In this document: positions 27,301 through 37,015 of the stretch, one piece after another
Layout of the letters: each line of letters opens with the position of its first letter
Numbering within the stretch: the first letter of the stretch is position 1
From: Roseibacillus sp.
Lineage (GTDB): Bacteria; Verrucomicrobiota; Verrucomicrobiia; Verrucomicrobiales; Akkermansiaceae
Direction: 5' to 3'
Assembly: GCA_002709915.1 (NCBI GenBank)
Contig: PARF01000054.1
Span: 8,312-68,028, forward strand
Length of the DNA stretch: 59,717 nt
Made by a program: the position numbers and the translations under genes
The notes under the pieces: model-generated
Seen by the model: the letters and a program-made list of their open reading frames with translations, nothing else
Told to the model about the DNA's origin: nothing
The model's database searches: none

Positions 27301-29505
27301 AATACGACCCATCTATTCCTGGCAACGCGCTTTAATTGTAACAAGTGTCACGATCATCCCTTTGAGAGATGGACCCAGGACCAGTATTATGAAATTGCAG
27401 CATTTTTCTCTCAGGTAAAATTAGAAAGAGACGGTAAAAACGCCCCTAAACAGAATATTGGAGGGACCGCGGTTGAGGGCGCGAAGCCGCTTTACGAGAT
27501 CGCGATGGATTCCGGGGAAGGGGAGATGATGCACGAGCGAACGGGGCAGATCACCAAGCCTGGATTCCCTTACCTAGCGAAACATGAGAATCCAGAGGTG
27601 CCATCGGGAAGAAGTCCGACAAGAAGGCAGGAGTTAGCAGCGTGGCTTACTGCAGGAGATAACCAGTTCTTTGCGAGGAGTTACGCAAATCGCATCTGGG
27701 GATACCTTCTTGGAACCGGAGTGATCGAACCACTTGATGATATTCGTGCTGGTAATCCTCCCTCCAATCCGGAGCTGCTTGACTACCTCACGGAGCGTTT
27801 TGTTCAAGAGGGATTTGATGTCCGCAAGCTCATCGCGGAAGTCTGTAAATCTCGCACTTATCAATTGTCCTTGAGTGTCAATAAGTGGAACGAAGACGAC
27901 GAGATCAACTTCTCTCACGCGAAAGCGCGCCGACTCCCTGCGGAGGTCCTTTACGATGCGGTTTATGCAGTAACAGGTGCCGCACCCAAGTTGCAGGCAA
28001 AAGAGATCGATGCGAAACAGGATACAAAGAGCGGGCTTCTGGCGACTCTTGGCAGGCCAACAAGAGAAAGTGCGTGTGAGTGTGATCGAGCCAATGATGT
28101 TCAACTCAGTGGAGTTATGGCTCTCCTGAGCGGACCTGATATCGCAGATGCGATCGCCGATCCCAAGAATGCCATTGCCAAATTAGTCGCCGAGAAGCAG
28201 GACGACAAGAAGCTCATTACTGAAATTTTCCTCAGGGTGATTAACCGTGCGCCGAGCGAGGCGGAGATCGCGGCTGTGAGGAAAAACTGGAACGAAATCA
28301 ATAATGATCACGAAGCGATGCTTGCGGAATTAGCGCAGCGTGAGAAGGAGTGGGAGCCGACGCGAAAGGCGCGTGAGGCCAAGAGAATGGAAGGTATAAG
28401 GAAGGCTTCAGAAGCCATTCAGGAATATCAAACCCAGCATGAAGCGGAGCGCAAGCGGTTGGAGGCTGAGCGGGAGGCAAAGATTGCGCTCTCGAAGAAA
28501 GCAGTCGCTGATTATGAGGCCCTTCTTCCGGAGAAGGCGAAAGATTTCGCGACTCGAATGAAAGGCAAGGTAGGAACGAGGTGGCATCTTCTCAGGCCGA
28601 ATTCTGTTTCCACATCGGATAAGTCCAAGATCGAAATACTTGAGGATGGATCAATCCGGGGTAGCGGCGGCGAGCGGCCCTTGGATTACAGGTTGTCGCT
28701 GGAAACAAAAATCACCAATATTACCGGTCTCATAGTTGAGGCTGTTCCGGATCTGAGTTTCAAAGGTGGCCCCGGTCTGAGTAAGGACGGGAATTTTGTG
28801 GTTACCGAAGTGGAAGCAAGATGGCAGGAGTTGAAAGCGGAATCCAAAGAGATACCGGTTGTTTTTGGGGACGCCAGAGCCACATTCACTCAGAATGATT
28901 TTGACGTGAAGCGAACCTTTGACGGCAACCTCGATGGAGGAAACAAGGGTTGGGCGATTGGTGGAGGGAACTACAAGATTCCTCAGCGCGCAGTCTTCAA
29001 GATGAGAGATGTTATTCCTGGAAACGCCGACAAGGGAGTGAAACTGAATGTCGGGATTTTTTGCAGGTTCAAGAGTCACCCATTAGGCAAATTCCGTATC
29101 TATATAACAACGGCCCCTGAGCCTCTGAAGCATGCGGGGATTGCGGTCGAGGAAGCAGGGCTGCCTGCCCGGATCGCAGAGGTTGTCGAGAAAGACGCAG
29201 CCAGCCGAAGCGAGGTGGACCGGAGCCTCCTCATAAGCAGGTTCGCGGAGGCAGATGCAGAGTACCAACAGAGACTCTGGGCTGCAAAGGGACCTTTTCC
29301 CGCGATTCCGGCTGACAAAAAAATGGAGGAGCTCAAAAAAGCCCTAGAATATGCTAAAATTCCAATTGAAGAGGACCCTCGGCTGGTTCGTTTTCGCAGA
29401 GATGTGGAGATGAGCGCAGGGCAACTCAAAAATCTCCGCCTCACCGCTGCCCAAGATCTCACTTGGGCATTGATTAATAACCCGGCTTTCCTGTTTAATC
29501 ATTGA
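24358..29505 (+). CDS. Giant secreted PSD1-type protein: cytochrome C, WD40, Ig-like, DUF1549 and DUF1553 domains
   Basis: 1715 residues. The signal peptide (MFMRLICGLSRSKVLAIGLILQGAYIHG) is followed by a planctomycete cytochrome C domain with CQGCH (54-58) and EMPPRDKAL. WD40-like repeats follow (about 150-510, e.g. VAFSPDGRMLAVTGG, LAFSPDGKTLAVAGADG). Next come a bacterial Ig-like stretch near 555-630, a second CxxxxCH segment (GCDAGTCHG near 642-650), another Ig-like unit, DUF1549 (about 830-1045, with CNKCHDHPFERW near 994) and DUF1553 (about 1095-1290, SYANRIWGYLLGTG). A charged coiled coil (about 1310-1400) separates this from a C-terminal lectin-like part. PSD1 proteins pair with DUF1501 proteins in this phylum, as here. 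Function is unproven; surface polymer degradation or electron transfer has been suggested. Confidence 0.9.
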   Translation: MFMRLICGLSRSKVLAIGLILQGAYIHGEESGEESGARPVSYWNDIRPLMQASCQGCHQPAKAKGDYILTDVKRLILGGESGDPAVTPGDPGQSYLLEQIIPDSDGKAEMPPRDKALHETEIAIIRRWIAEGAVDDTPENAFQKYDMENPPVYADAPIVTSMDYSPDGSLLAIAGFHEVILRNSINGAMVARLVGLSERIESVAFSPDGRMLAVTGGLPGRMGEVQVWDVAKRALKISVPVTYDTVYGAAWSPDNTLISFGCSDNTLRAIRVTDGKQVLFMGGHNDWVLDSVFSRDGKQVISVGRDMTAKHTEVETERLIDNLTSITPGALKGGIAAVAGHPLKDEVLVGGSDGQPQVFRLKRQTARKIGDNANVVRKFPQMPGRIWDVSFDSAGKHAAAVSSLDGDGMVTIFNADYDSSIPEDIKKIFNKTPNGGEKQKLEAYWSREVSILHSISVPGVEMFCLAFSPDGKTLAVAGADGTVRFIEVESGKVIREVDAVEVGGGEIAASVKKSERRRLNRKRGKRAELSERTISPEEISALIMDPAEIVLSKPNQYSQILVTARLKAGGRVDVTRQAVTEVSDGLLAVSDRGQVKPLRNGKGVLSVRIGSSEIEVPVRVSNVQAAHVPDYVRDVKPVISRMGCDAGTCHGAKDGRNGFKLSLRGYDPLFDVRGFSDDISGRRVNYASPDDSLMLLKATGAVPHEGQQLTEPGSEYYQIIRNWIANGSNLGDPAPVVKSIVVAPKNPVIKEVGGQQQIRVVATYTDGSQRDVTREAFLESANQDVAVHDDYGLMTTLRRGEAPVLARYEGAYAATTLTVMGDRSGFEWVEPPVWGEIDQLVAQKWQRMKILPSDVCTDEEFFRRVYLDLTGLPPMPLQLKLFLADPTDSRTKREEVIDDLIGSPNFVQHWTNKWADMLMVNSKFLGGEGAKIYREWIRKEVEANTPYDVFVRKILTATGSNKENPPASYFKIHRSPDMLMENTTHLFLATRFNCNKCHDHPFERWTQDQYYEIAAFFSQVKLERDGKNAPKQNIGGTAVEGAKPLYEIAMDSGEGEMMHERTGQITKPGFPYLAKHENPEVPSGRSPTRRQELAAWLTAGDNQFFARSYANRIWGYLLGTGVIEPLDDIRAGNPPSNPELLDYLTERFVQEGFDVRKLIAEVCKSRTYQLSLSVNKWNEDDEINFSHAKARRLPAEVLYDAVYAVTGAAPKLQAKEIDAKQDTKSGLLATLGRPTRESACECDRANDVQLSGVMALLSGPDIADAIADPKNAIAKLVAEKQDDKKLITEIFLRVINRAPSEAEIAAVRKNWNEINNDHEAMLAELAQREKEWEPTRKAREAKRMEGIRKASEAIQEYQTQHEAERKRLEAEREAKIALSKKAVADYEALLPEKAKDFATRMKGKVGTRWHLLRPNSVSTSDKSKIEILEDGSIRGSGGERPLDYRLSLETKITNITGLIVEAVPDLSFKGGPGLSKDGNFVVTEVEARWQELKAESKEIPVVFGDARATFTQNDFDVKRTFDGNLDGGNKGWAIGGGNYKIPQRAVFKMRDVIPGNADKGVKLNVGIFCRFKSHPLGKFRIYITTAPEPLKHAGIAVEEAGLPARIAEVVEKDAASRSEVDRSLLISRFAEADAEYQQRLWAAKGPFPAIPADKKMEELKKALEYAKIPIEEDPRLVRFRRDVEMSAGQLKNLRLTAAQDLTWALINNPAFLFNH

Positions 29506-29554
29506 GATAGCCTAATTTGCGGGGATTGATTCCTTCGCCCTACCCAACAGAATT

Positions 29555-31024
29555 ATGTTTCGTATTAAAGGACCAAAAGGCCGTGATCTATGTGATTCCC
29601 ATTTAGGGTCAACCCGTCGTGATTTCCTCCGGGTGGGAGGAGCAGGCATGATGGGGATGAGCCTGAATAACATTCTTGCTGCTCAGGACCAGTCAGCTGG
29701 AAGTCCGCATGCAGGCAAAGATGGATGGGGAAAGGCGAAGAGCGTGATTCTCATTTATCTTCAGGGCGGGCCGAGTCATCTCGACCTCTGGGATCCAAAG
29801 GAAAATGTTCCGGATAAGATCCGATCTTCGTTTAATACGATTCCCACTCAGATCCCGGGAGTTCATTTCACTGAAATTTTGCCAAAGCTGGCCAAGGTGA
29901 ACGACAAGTTTACCACAATTCGTTCGATGAGTTATACGCCAAACGGCTTATTTAACCACACCGCGGCGATTTACCAGATCATGACAGGTTATACGACGGA
30001 CAAGGTCAGTCCATCGGGGCAACTTGAGCCACCATCGCCTAAGGATTTCCCAAATTTCGGTTCGAATATCATTCGGATTAAACCGACGGATGAGCCGATG
30101 CTTCCCTTCGTCATGCTTCCACGACCTCTGCAGGAGAGCAACGTCGTGGGGAAGGGGGGGACAGCTGGTTTCCTAGGAAAAGCCTACGACCCTTATTATC
30201 TCTATCCGCCAGGGGATGATATGAAGATGGACAAGATGGATGGGCTGAATGTTGAAGATCTTCAGCTTCGCCCTGATGTCTTTTCAACCCGTTTAAGGAG
30301 GAGGGCAAAATTGCGGAAGACTATCGAAGATCAAATGCCAGCCCTCGATAAGGCGGTAGAAAAATTCAATCTCGATAATTACTACGATCAGGCTTTGAAT
30401 CTGATCGTTTCAGGGAAAGCGCGTGAGGCCTTTGACCTAGATATGGAGAAGGATTCCCTCCGTGATCGTTACGGTCGAAACACTTTTGGACAAAGCTGTC
30501 TGCTAGCTCGGCGCCTGGTGGAGGCGGGGACGCGAGTCGTTGAGGTAGTATGGCCCAAGGTTGCGAATTCGGATAATCATTCCTGGGATCATCACAAGGA
30601 CCTCAGTAAGCGTATGAAGAATCAGTCCGGCCCAATGCTGGATGGAGGCCTTGCCACTCTTTTTGATGATCTGGATGAGCGGGGGATGCTCGACGAAACT
30701 CTGGTTGTTGCGATTGGAGAATTCGGGAGAGCGCCGGAGAAAGGAGTTAGTACCTCTGGCAATGGGAATAGTGCAGATGGTCGGGACCACTGGCCTTACT
30801 GCTATACTTCGGTGATCGGAGGAGCGGGTATTAAACGGGGTTATGTGCATGGAAAGTCGGATAAGACTGGGTCTGCTCCGGTGGAGTTGCCGGTTCATCC
30901 GAGTGAAATACTGGCCACGATTTACCACAGCGTAGGTATTGAGCCTGAGACGATCGTGTATAACCACTTGAACCAGCCGCGTGAGTTGGTCAAAGCTCAA
31001 GCAGTTGAGAAGCTTTTCGCGTAA
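29555..31024 (+). CDS. DUF1501 protein with a Tat signal
   Basis: 489 residues. [24 protein letters not shown] near residue 21 is a twin-arginine export signal, so the protein is exported folded. The body has the DUF1501 landmarks: [65 protein letters not shown], and [28 protein letters not shown]. The fold is related to the alkaline phosphatase/sulfatase group, though catalysis is not shown. It starts 49 bases after the PSD1 gene and is presumably its functional partner. Confidence 0.92.
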   Translation: MFRIKGPKGRDLCDSHLGSTRRDFLRVGGAGMMGMSLNNILAAQDQSAGSPHAGKDGWGKAKSVILIYLQGGPSHLDLWDPKENVPDKIRSSFNTIPTQIPGVHFTEILPKLAKVNDKFTTIRSMSYTPNGLFNHTAAIYQIMTGYTTDKVSPSGQLEPPSPKDFPNFGSNIIRIKPTDEPMLPFVMLPRPLQESNVVGKGGTAGFLGKAYDPYYLYPPGDDMKMDKMDGLNVEDLQLRPDVFSTRLRRRAKLRKTIEDQMPALDKAVEKFNLDNYYDQALNLIVSGKAREAFDLDMEKDSLRDRYGRNTFGQSCLLARRLVEAGTRVVEVVWPKVANSDNHSWDHHKDLSKRMKNQSGPMLDGGLATLFDDLDERGMLDETLVVAIGEFGRAPEKGVSTSGNGNSADGRDHWPYCYTSVIGGAGIKRGYVHGKSDKTGSAPVELPVHPSEILATIYHSVGIEPETIVYNHLNQPRELVKAQAVEKLFA

Positions 31025-31034
31025 AATACCTGTT

Positions 31035-31085
31035 CGCTCGAAGCTCCCGTTCGCGCTCTAAGAGCGGGCTCGTTTAAGCCGAGCG
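31035..31085. terminator. Candidate bidirectional hairpin between DUF1501 and mrp
   Basis: CGCTCG (31035-31040) pairs with CGAGCG (31080-31085), and inside them CGCTC-TAA-GAGCG (31054-31066) forms a second stem. The element fills most of the 74-base gap between two convergent genes, the position expected for a shared terminator. There is no strong T-tract on either side. Confidence 0.45.
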
Positions 31086-31098
31086 GACCTTGGGATTG

Positions 31099-32160
31099 TC
31101 AGAGTTCCATTTGCTTCATCTGGACCATAAGGGACCGGGTCGCCTCGCAGAATGCCTCTGCGACATGTGACTCGGAAGGTCCTTTAAGAGCGATAGGTTG
31201 CCCCTGATCACAGCGCAGTCGAGTTTCGGGATCAATCGGGATCTCAGCAAGGAGGGGTACCCCCATGCGCTCTGCTTCACGGCGCCCGCCATTCTTGCCG
31301 AAAAGGTGATATCGTTTCCCCTGATCGCACTCGAACCATGACATGTTTTCTATAATGCCGAGAATCTGGACATTAACCTTGGCGAACATGCTGATTGCCT
31401 TACGTGCATCGATCAGAGCGACCTCTTGAGGAGTCGTAACGATAATGGCTCCATCCAAGGCCAGAGTCTGAACGATGGTCAATTGGATGTCTCCTGTCCC
31501 TGGCGGCAGATCAAGGACCAGGACATCGAGTTCGCCCCAAGCCACCTCTTTCAGAAACTGCTGAGTGTAACGAGTTGCAAGAGGGCCACGTACAATTACC
31601 GGAGAATTGTCTCCAAGAATGAAGCCCATGGACATCAGCTTGATACCGTGCGCTTCAATAGGAATGATGCGTTCCTGGGAGTCTGCCAATGGTTGTTGAT
31701 CGGCTGCCCCAAACATCAGGGCGATGGAAGGGCCGTATAAGTCGCAATCACAGAGACCGACCTTCAAACCTTGCTTGGCGAGAGTGATTGCGAGGTTTGA
31801 CGAGACGGTTGATTTCCCTACACCCCCTTTCCCAGATGCTACTGCGATAATTTTTCGCACACCCGGAATCGACTGTTTGCCCGCCACTCCTCCGGGGGTA
31901 TTGGCGCCGCCCGGAGGGTCCTGAACGTCAATGGATATATGCACATTTTCCGATCCGCCCGCGAGTTGATCGAGTGCAGCATGGCAGTCTTTAAAGATTT
32001 TTTCTGGAATTTTAGGGTCTCGAGTCTGCACCTGAATCTCGATAGTGACCGAGCCTTCTTGAATTGATACGGATTTTACCAGTCCAAAAGAGATGATGTC
32101 TCGGGAAAATCCCGGATAGCTGACAGAGGAGAGTGCAGTGCGGATTGCGTCTTCGGTCAT
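31099..32160 (-). CDS. mrp: Mrp/ApbC-type iron-sulfur cluster carrier ATPase
   Basis: 353 residues. The N-terminal ~95 residues are an MIP18/DUF59 domain. The rest is a deviant Walker P-loop ATPase with VASGKGGVGKSTVSSNLA, DCDLYGPSI, VLDLPPGTGD and TPQEVALIDARKA. This family binds and hands over Fe-S clusters in the cytoplasm. The usual C-terminal CxxC is only half present (FECDQGKRYHLFG, first Cys kept). That variant is shared by other bacterial Mrp proteins. It lies 191 bases downstream of rpoN on the same strand but is probably separate. Confidence 0.93.
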   Translation of the reverse strand: MTEDAIRTALSSVSYPGFSRDIISFGLVKSVSIQEGSVTIEIQVQTRDPKIPEKIFKDCHAALDQLAGGSENVHISIDVQDPPGGANTPGGVAGKQSIPGVRKIIAVASGKGGVGKSTVSSNLAITLAKQGLKVGLCDCDLYGPSIALMFGAADQQPLADSQERIIPIEAHGIKLMSMGFILGDNSPVIVRGPLATRYTQQFLKEVAWGELDVLVLDLPPGTGDIQLTIVQTLALDGAIIVTTPQEVALIDARKAISMFAKVNVQILGIIENMSWFECDQGKRYHLFGKNGGRREAERMGVPLLAEIPIDPETRLRCDQGQPIALKGPSESHVAEAFCEATRSLMVQMKQMEL

Positions 32161-32185
32161 GCGCGGGAGGACAGATTTGTGGTCA

Positions 32186-32216
32186 GTCCTGGCGGCGTTG
32201 TCAAATGTTCCAGGAC
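32186..32216. other. Short hairpin between rpoN and mrp
   Basis: GTCCTGG (32186-32192) and CCAGGAC (32210-32216) are perfect 7-base inverted arms with a 17-base loop, located 26 bases upstream of the mrp start on the minus strand. It could form in the mrp leader or serve as a protein site. No T-tract follows, so it is not a good terminator. The rest of the 191-base gap shows nothing else. Confidence 0.3.
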
Positions 32217-32351
32217 GCCAAATTGTAAATTGTTTGCTGTCGTAAGGCGTGGCTCAAAGACGCAATGCCAGTTGCCGAGTGATGATTTAGCCCCGGCAGG
32301 AGAGGGATGCTCTCCTCGTCGTGCAAATGCAGGCTTGGCGGGTTCGAGAAG

Positions 32352-33743
32352 CTAAAAGCTGCGTCTGAGGTGACTTGGCAGGATGTTGAGTTGCTCTCGA
32401 TATTTGGCGACCGTTCTTCTGGCTAATTTGATTCCCTGTTCAGCGAGAATTTTCTGAATAGCCGAATCCGACAAAGGTTTCTGCCGGTTTTCCTTGTCGA
32501 TGATTCTCTGTAGAGCTTCCCGGACGCCTTGATTGGAAATGGCATCGCCAGCTGTGGTGGTGTAACCAGATGCAAAGAAGCGACGCATTTCTATTACACC
32601 ATGAGGAGTGCGAGCATGCTTTCCGGCCACTGCCCGAGATATCGTAGCTGGGTGAACTTGAATGGACTCAGCGATTTCATTCATTGTCAGGGGCTTCAAA
32701 AAACGGGTGCCACGAGTTAGAAACTCTTTCTGACGGCTTATAATTTCTTCGGATATGGCAAGGATGGTTGCTTGCCGCTGATCGAGAGCCTTGATGAGAG
32801 TGCGGCCATCGCGCAATTGATTCCTGAGATAACTTCTGAGCTTACGGTCGGGACTGGTGGCAACAAGATCCTTATAAGTCGTGCTCAGCCTCAGCCGGGG
32901 CAGATACTCATTTGTGAGTATGGCAGACCACTCTCCATCCTGATTCCGTTCGAATGAAACGTCAGGAACAATGTAGGGATTTCCCGAGGGGTCGAAAGAG
33001 GTTCCCGGCGAGGGGTCTAGTTGTGCGATATGGGATGCCGCTTCAGCCACCTCCTCGACCTCAACACCCAGTGCGCTGGCGATCTTGGGATAATGTTTGC
33101 TCGCCAGATCACCTAGGTGACTTTCGACGATGCGAAACTCCAAGGTGTTCAGACGATTCGACCGGTGCAGTTGAACAAGAAGAGATTCTCTAAGATTTTC
33201 CACGGCGATCCCGGCAGGATCAAAGCTTTGCAAGCTCGTTTTGGCGCGTTCCAGATCCTCCAGAGATATACCAAGCCGCCGGCCAACCTCGCTGAGAGGC
33301 TCGTCAAAGAAACCGCGCTCATCCATATTGCCTATAAGGGCCATTGCAGCCCGGCGCACTTCCGGAGATGGTGCGGATAGGTTCAGCTGGCTCAGCAGGT
33401 GCTGCTGGAGTGTTTCGGGTGCGACAATGGAGCTGTAGAGGTGCTCCCTGCGTTCCTCGTCTTCCTTGCTCGATCCGCTGGTCCGGCGTTCCATTATTGC
33501 GAGTTCGCGCAGGTCATCATCAGGAATCTCGATTGATTGTTCCTCTTCACTGTTACCGGGGTCGAGTTCCTCCAGAGAGAGGGAAGTCAGATCGTGTTCG
33601 AGGACCGGATTAGTTTCGATGAATTGCCTCAAAAGGTGCTGCAATTCCAAGGCGTTTGCCTGTAAAACCTCTAAGCTCTGACGCATCTGAGGCGCCAAGG
33701 TCTGCGATTGATTGAGGTTTTGATTTAAGGACGTTTCAGCCAT
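32352..33743 (-). CDS. rpoN: RNA polymerase sigma-54 factor
   Basis: 463 residues. Region I is the Gln/Leu-rich activator-response element (SLNQNLNQSQTLAPQMRQSLEVLQANALEL), followed by an acidic region II. The core-binding domain comes next, then the helix-turn-helix (MNEIAESIQVHPATISRAVAGKHARTPHGV) and the RpoN box near the C-terminus (ARRTVAKYRE) that reads the -24 element. No sigma-54 activator gene lies nearby. The 261-base gap to guaB on the other side holds the divergent promoters and shows no distinct element. Confidence 0.96.
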   Translation of the reverse strand: MAETSLNQNLNQSQTLAPQMRQSLEVLQANALELQHLLRQFIETNPVLEHDLTSLSLEELDPGNSEEEQSIEIPDDDLRELAIMERRTSGSSKEDEERREHLYSSIVAPETLQQHLLSQLNLSAPSPEVRRAAMALIGNMDERGFFDEPLSEVGRRLGISLEDLERAKTSLQSFDPAGIAVENLRESLLVQLHRSNRLNTLEFRIVESHLGDLASKHYPKIASALGVEVEEVAEAASHIAQLDPSPGTSFDPSGNPYIVPDVSFERNQDGEWSAILTNEYLPRLRLSTTYKDLVATSPDRKLRSYLRNQLRDGRTLIKALDQRQATILAISEEIISRQKEFLTRGTRFLKPLTMNEIAESIQVHPATISRAVAGKHARTPHGVIEMRRFFASGYTTTAGDAISNQGVREALQRIIDKENRQKPLSDSAIQKILAEQGIKLARRTVAKYREQLNILPSHLRRSF

Positions 33744-34004
33744 TTCCCCTCCGGGTTACTACCAGTATTACAGGGATTGGATTACAGGCGAGAAGTTATT
33801 AGCAGAAATCGTGCCATGCTTATAACTTTCTTTCTTTGACTGCTTTCCGACTAGCTGTTGAGCGCGCCCTTTGATTCTTTGAATTTGAGTGCCGGAAAGG
33901 TCATTGGAATCAATAGCTGGATGGTTTTAGTGCTTGGAGGTTGGATGACGAAGGTTCGAGTTGATTAGGCTTGATAAGCTCCGTCGCTCTCCTTTGAATC
34001 TTCT

Positions 34005-35459
34005 ATGGCGGATTTAACTCTGGGACTGTCCTTCGATGACGTTCTTCTTGTTCCTCAGAGAAGTGAGGTTTTACCAACCAGCGCGGTCCTCGACACTGCG
34101 TTGACCTCAGAAATCTCTCTGAAAATTCCAGTGATATCCGCGGCGATGGATACGGTTTCGGAGACAGATCTTGCTGTTGCGCTGGCGCGTGAAGGTGGGA
34201 TCGCGGTTATTCATCGCGCCTGTTCGGTGGAAGAGGAGTTCGCGATGGTGGACCGCGTTAAGAGATCTGAAAGTGCTGTCATCCAGCGACCCATGACCGT
34301 CAGGGAAGGGACGACGATTGCGGATCTTAAAGGTATTATGGAGGAACAGGGGTTCTCTGGCTTTCCGGTTGTCGATGAGGAAGAACTACTGGTTGGCATG
34401 GTCACAGGACGAGATATCCGGCACTTTGCGGATGATGCCGCCAGAGTAGAGGATGTAATGACTGGGAGGGATAAGTTGGTTACCGGGGACCCCGATACGA
34501 CTCCGGAGGCGGCGAGAAGGATTCTTTATGAGCATCGAATAGAAAAACTACCACTAGTAGATGGTGAGGGGAGGCTCGTCGGCCTGATTACAGGTGGAGA
34601 CATTGAAAAGCAAATCACCTTTGTCGATGCGGCTAAGGATCCAAACGGACAGCTGCGCTGTGGCGCAGCTATCGGTGTAGGAGCGGATTGGAAGGACAGG
34701 GCAGAGGCGGTTATCGAGGCCGGTGCGGATGCTCTTTTTATAGATGCCGCGACCGGGCATACGGCCCGGGTTCTTGAGGTTGTAGAGGCGCTAGCAAGTC
34801 TCTCTAATCGTCCAGTGGTGGCCGGGAATGTGGTTACAGAGCAAGGTGCCCGGGATCTTGTATCGGCAGGTGCGCGCGCGATCAAAGTAGGAGTCGGGCC
34901 AGGATCAATCTGCACGACCCGCGTGATCGCAGGAGTAGGAATGCCCCAGTTCACGGCGATACAAAATGTCGCGCCGTGGTGCCGTGAGAATGGTGTTTGC
35001 GTTATTGCAGATGGTGGAATTCGCTACTCGGGTGATGTAGTCAAGGCTCTCGCGGCGGGTGCTGACATCGTAATGTTGGGCTCACTCTTGGCCGGGACGC
35101 GTGAGAGTCCCGGGCAGACCGTTCACTTTCAGGGTCGCCGCTTCAAAACCTACCGGGGCATGGGGTCTCTGGGAGCGATGATGAAGGGGGCTGGTGATCG
35201 TTACGGGCAGGGTGCGAGTGGGAAGCTGGTGGCAGAGGGGGTAGAGGGTCGAGTGCCATACAAGGGGCCTCTGGCCGATGTGATTTATCAGTTGATGGGA
35301 GGGGTGCGATCAGGAATGGGCTACGTTGGCGCAAATAATCTTGAGTCCCTACGATCACAGAGCGAGTTCGTGAGGATTACCCCAGGCGGTTTGCGTGAGA
35401 GTCATACACACGACATCGTGATAACTCAGGAGCCTACTAACTATCAGCCGATCAGTTGA
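34005..35459 (+). CDS. guaB: Inosine-5'-monophosphate dehydrogenase
   Basis: 484 residues. Oxidises IMP to XMP with NAD+, the committed step of GMP synthesis. Visible are the N-terminal LSFDDVLLVPQRSEVLP, a pair of CBS domains inserted at about 95-205, the phosphate-binding DGGIRYSGDVVKALAAGADIVMLGS, and the catalytic loop GPGSICTTRV with Cys303. The mobile-flap Arg-Tyr region FKTYRGMGSLGAM is also present. It is followed 32 bases later by guaA, making a guaBA operon. Confidence 0.97.
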   Translation: MADLTLGLSFDDVLLVPQRSEVLPTSAVLDTALTSEISLKIPVISAAMDTVSETDLAVALAREGGIAVIHRACSVEEEFAMVDRVKRSESAVIQRPMTVREGTTIADLKGIMEEQGFSGFPVVDEEELLVGMVTGRDIRHFADDAARVEDVMTGRDKLVTGDPDTTPEAARRILYEHRIEKLPLVDGEGRLVGLITGGDIEKQITFVDAAKDPNGQLRCGAAIGVGADWKDRAEAVIEAGADALFIDAATGHTARVLEVVEALASLSNRPVVAGNVVTEQGARDLVSAGARAIKVGVGPGSICTTRVIAGVGMPQFTAIQNVAPWCRENGVCVIADGGIRYSGDVVKALAAGADIVMLGSLLAGTRESPGQTVHFQGRRFKTYRGMGSLGAMMKGAGDRYGQGASGKLVAEGVEGRVPYKGPLADVIYQLMGGVRSGMGYVGANNLESLRSQSEFVRITPGGLRESHTHDIVITQEPTNYQPIS

Positions 35460-35491
35460 GGCAAGAATGCGTATCCAATTGTCTTAAAAAC

Positions 35492-37015
35492 ATGGAAGAA
35501 CACAGGCATGTAGCCGTCGTTGATTTTGGCTCTCAATATACCCAGCTCATTGTCAGGAGGGTCAGAGAGCTGGGCTTTTTTGCGAAACTCCACACGGTTG
35601 AAGATTTTGAAATCCTGGGCAGTCCTGGTGCGATCATTCTGTCAGGCGGACCAAGTAGTACACGTGACGAAGGTGCTCCTGATGTGGATTTTGATTGTTT
35701 GCAAAAATACGAGGTTCCGGTTCTTGGAATTTGCTATGGAATGCAACTCCTTAATGTCAAGTTTGGGGGTCAGGTTGAGGCTAGTGACCGGCGTGAATAT
35801 GGACCGGCGGACTTGATTCCAGAGGAAAGCGGAGGTCTGTTCAAAGATCTCTCAGGGAGATCGCAGGTGTGGATGAGTCACTCGGACACGGTCAGTGACC
35901 TGGTTGAGGATTGCCGTGTAATAGCTCGTAATGAGCATGGAACTCCTGTCGCCCTGCAATGGGGTTCTAACTGTTTTGGCATACAGTTTCATCCGGAGGT
36001 TACTCATAGCCACGAAGGGCTGAAGGTCCTGCAAAACTTTCTTGAAATGGCTCAAGATCTACAGGAGTTCCGAATCGAGGATTTCAAAAAGACGCTCCTT
36101 GAGGAGATCAAAGCGAAGGTTGGCGACAAGCAAGTGGTTTGCGGAGTCAGTGGAGGCGTAGACAGCACTGTGCTGGCTGTCCTCCTGAAGGAAGCCGGTA
36201 TTCATATGAGGGCAATCTTTGTTGATCATGGGTTACTGCGCAAAGACGAGGGCGATGAGGTTCGTAAGAACTTCCAGCGTATGGGCGTGGACATTGAAAC
36301 GGTTGAAGCCTCGGAGACCTTTCTCAGTCAATTAGCTGGTGTCAGCGATCCTGAGAAAAAACGTGAGATTATAGGAAACCTCTTCATCAAAGTTTTCTGG
36401 GACTCGGTGGGAGACGCAGATATGCTCGCGCAGGGAACTCTTTATCCAGATGTGATTGAGAGTGCGTCAAACGCAAAAACAAAGGCGTCGAAAATCAAGA
36501 CTCATCATAATCGTGTTGATAAAATCCTGGAGCTCCAGAAGCAGGGAAAAGTTCTCGAGCCTCTAGCTGAGCTATTCAAGGATGAAGTGAGAGAGCTAGG
36601 TCTGTCGCTGGGGATCCAACCTGACATTGTTAACAGGCACCCATTTCCTGGTCCGGGTCTCGCTGTCCGCTGCCCCGGGGAAGTCACTCCGGATCGTCTG
36701 CGTATCATTCAGGAGTGTGATTCGATCTTTATTTCATTGCTCAAGCAGTATGACTGGTATGACAGGGTTTGGCAGGCATATGCAGCTCTCGTTCCGGTGA
36801 AGACCGTCGGAGTGAAAGGGGACGAACGGAGTTATGAGTTCGCTGTAAGCCTGCGTGCGGTAGTGAGCGAGGACGCCATGACCGCGGACTGGGTTGAATT
36901 GCCCTACCAGATCCTCAGGGATTCAAGCAACCAGATCCTGAACACTGTTCTTGGTGTGAACCGGGTTCTCTACGACGTGTCTACCAAGCCCCCTGCAAGT
37001 ATCGAGTGGGAGTAG
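35492..37015 (+). CDS. guaA: GMP synthase (glutamine-hydrolysing)
   Basis: 507 residues from the ATG at 35492. A TTG at 35456 would add 12 non-conserved residues and overlap guaB, so the ATG is preferred. The class I glutamine amidotransferase domain has Cys81 in GICYGMQLL and His/Glu in FHPEVTHS. The ATP pyrophosphatase domain has the P-loop GVSGGVDSTVLA, and the C-terminal dimerisation domain ends VLYDVSTKPPASIEWE, the family's standard end. Converts XMP to GMP. Convergent with mscS. Confidence 0.97.
   Translation: MEEHRHVAVVDFGSQYTQLIVRRVRELGFFAKLHTVEDFEILGSPGAIILSGGPSSTRDEGAPDVDFDCLQKYEVPVLGICYGMQLLNVKFGGQVEASDRREYGPADLIPEESGGLFKDLSGRSQVWMSHSDTVSDLVEDCRVIARNEHGTPVALQWGSNCFGIQFHPEVTHSHEGLKVLQNFLEMAQDLQEFRIEDFKKTLLEEIKAKVGDKQVVCGVSGGVDSTVLAVLLKEAGIHMRAIFVDHGLLRKDEGDEVRKNFQRMGVDIETVEASETFLSQLAGVSDPEKKREIIGNLFIKVFWDSVGDADMLAQGTLYPDVIESASNAKTKASKIKTHHNRVDKILELQKQGKVLEPLAELFKDEVRELGLSLGIQPDIVNRHPFPGPGLAVRCPGEVTPDRLRIIQECDSIFISLLKQYDWYDRVWQAYAALVPVKTVGVKGDERSYEFAVSLRAVVSEDAMTADWVELPYQILRDSSNQILNTVLGVNRVLYDVSTKPPASIEWE

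Noticed and set aside
31099-32160. Loss of function in Mrp because the second Cys of CxxC is missing
   Set aside because: The single-Cys form (CxxxGKRYxxFG) is common among bacterial Mrp proteins, so it is not evidence of decay.
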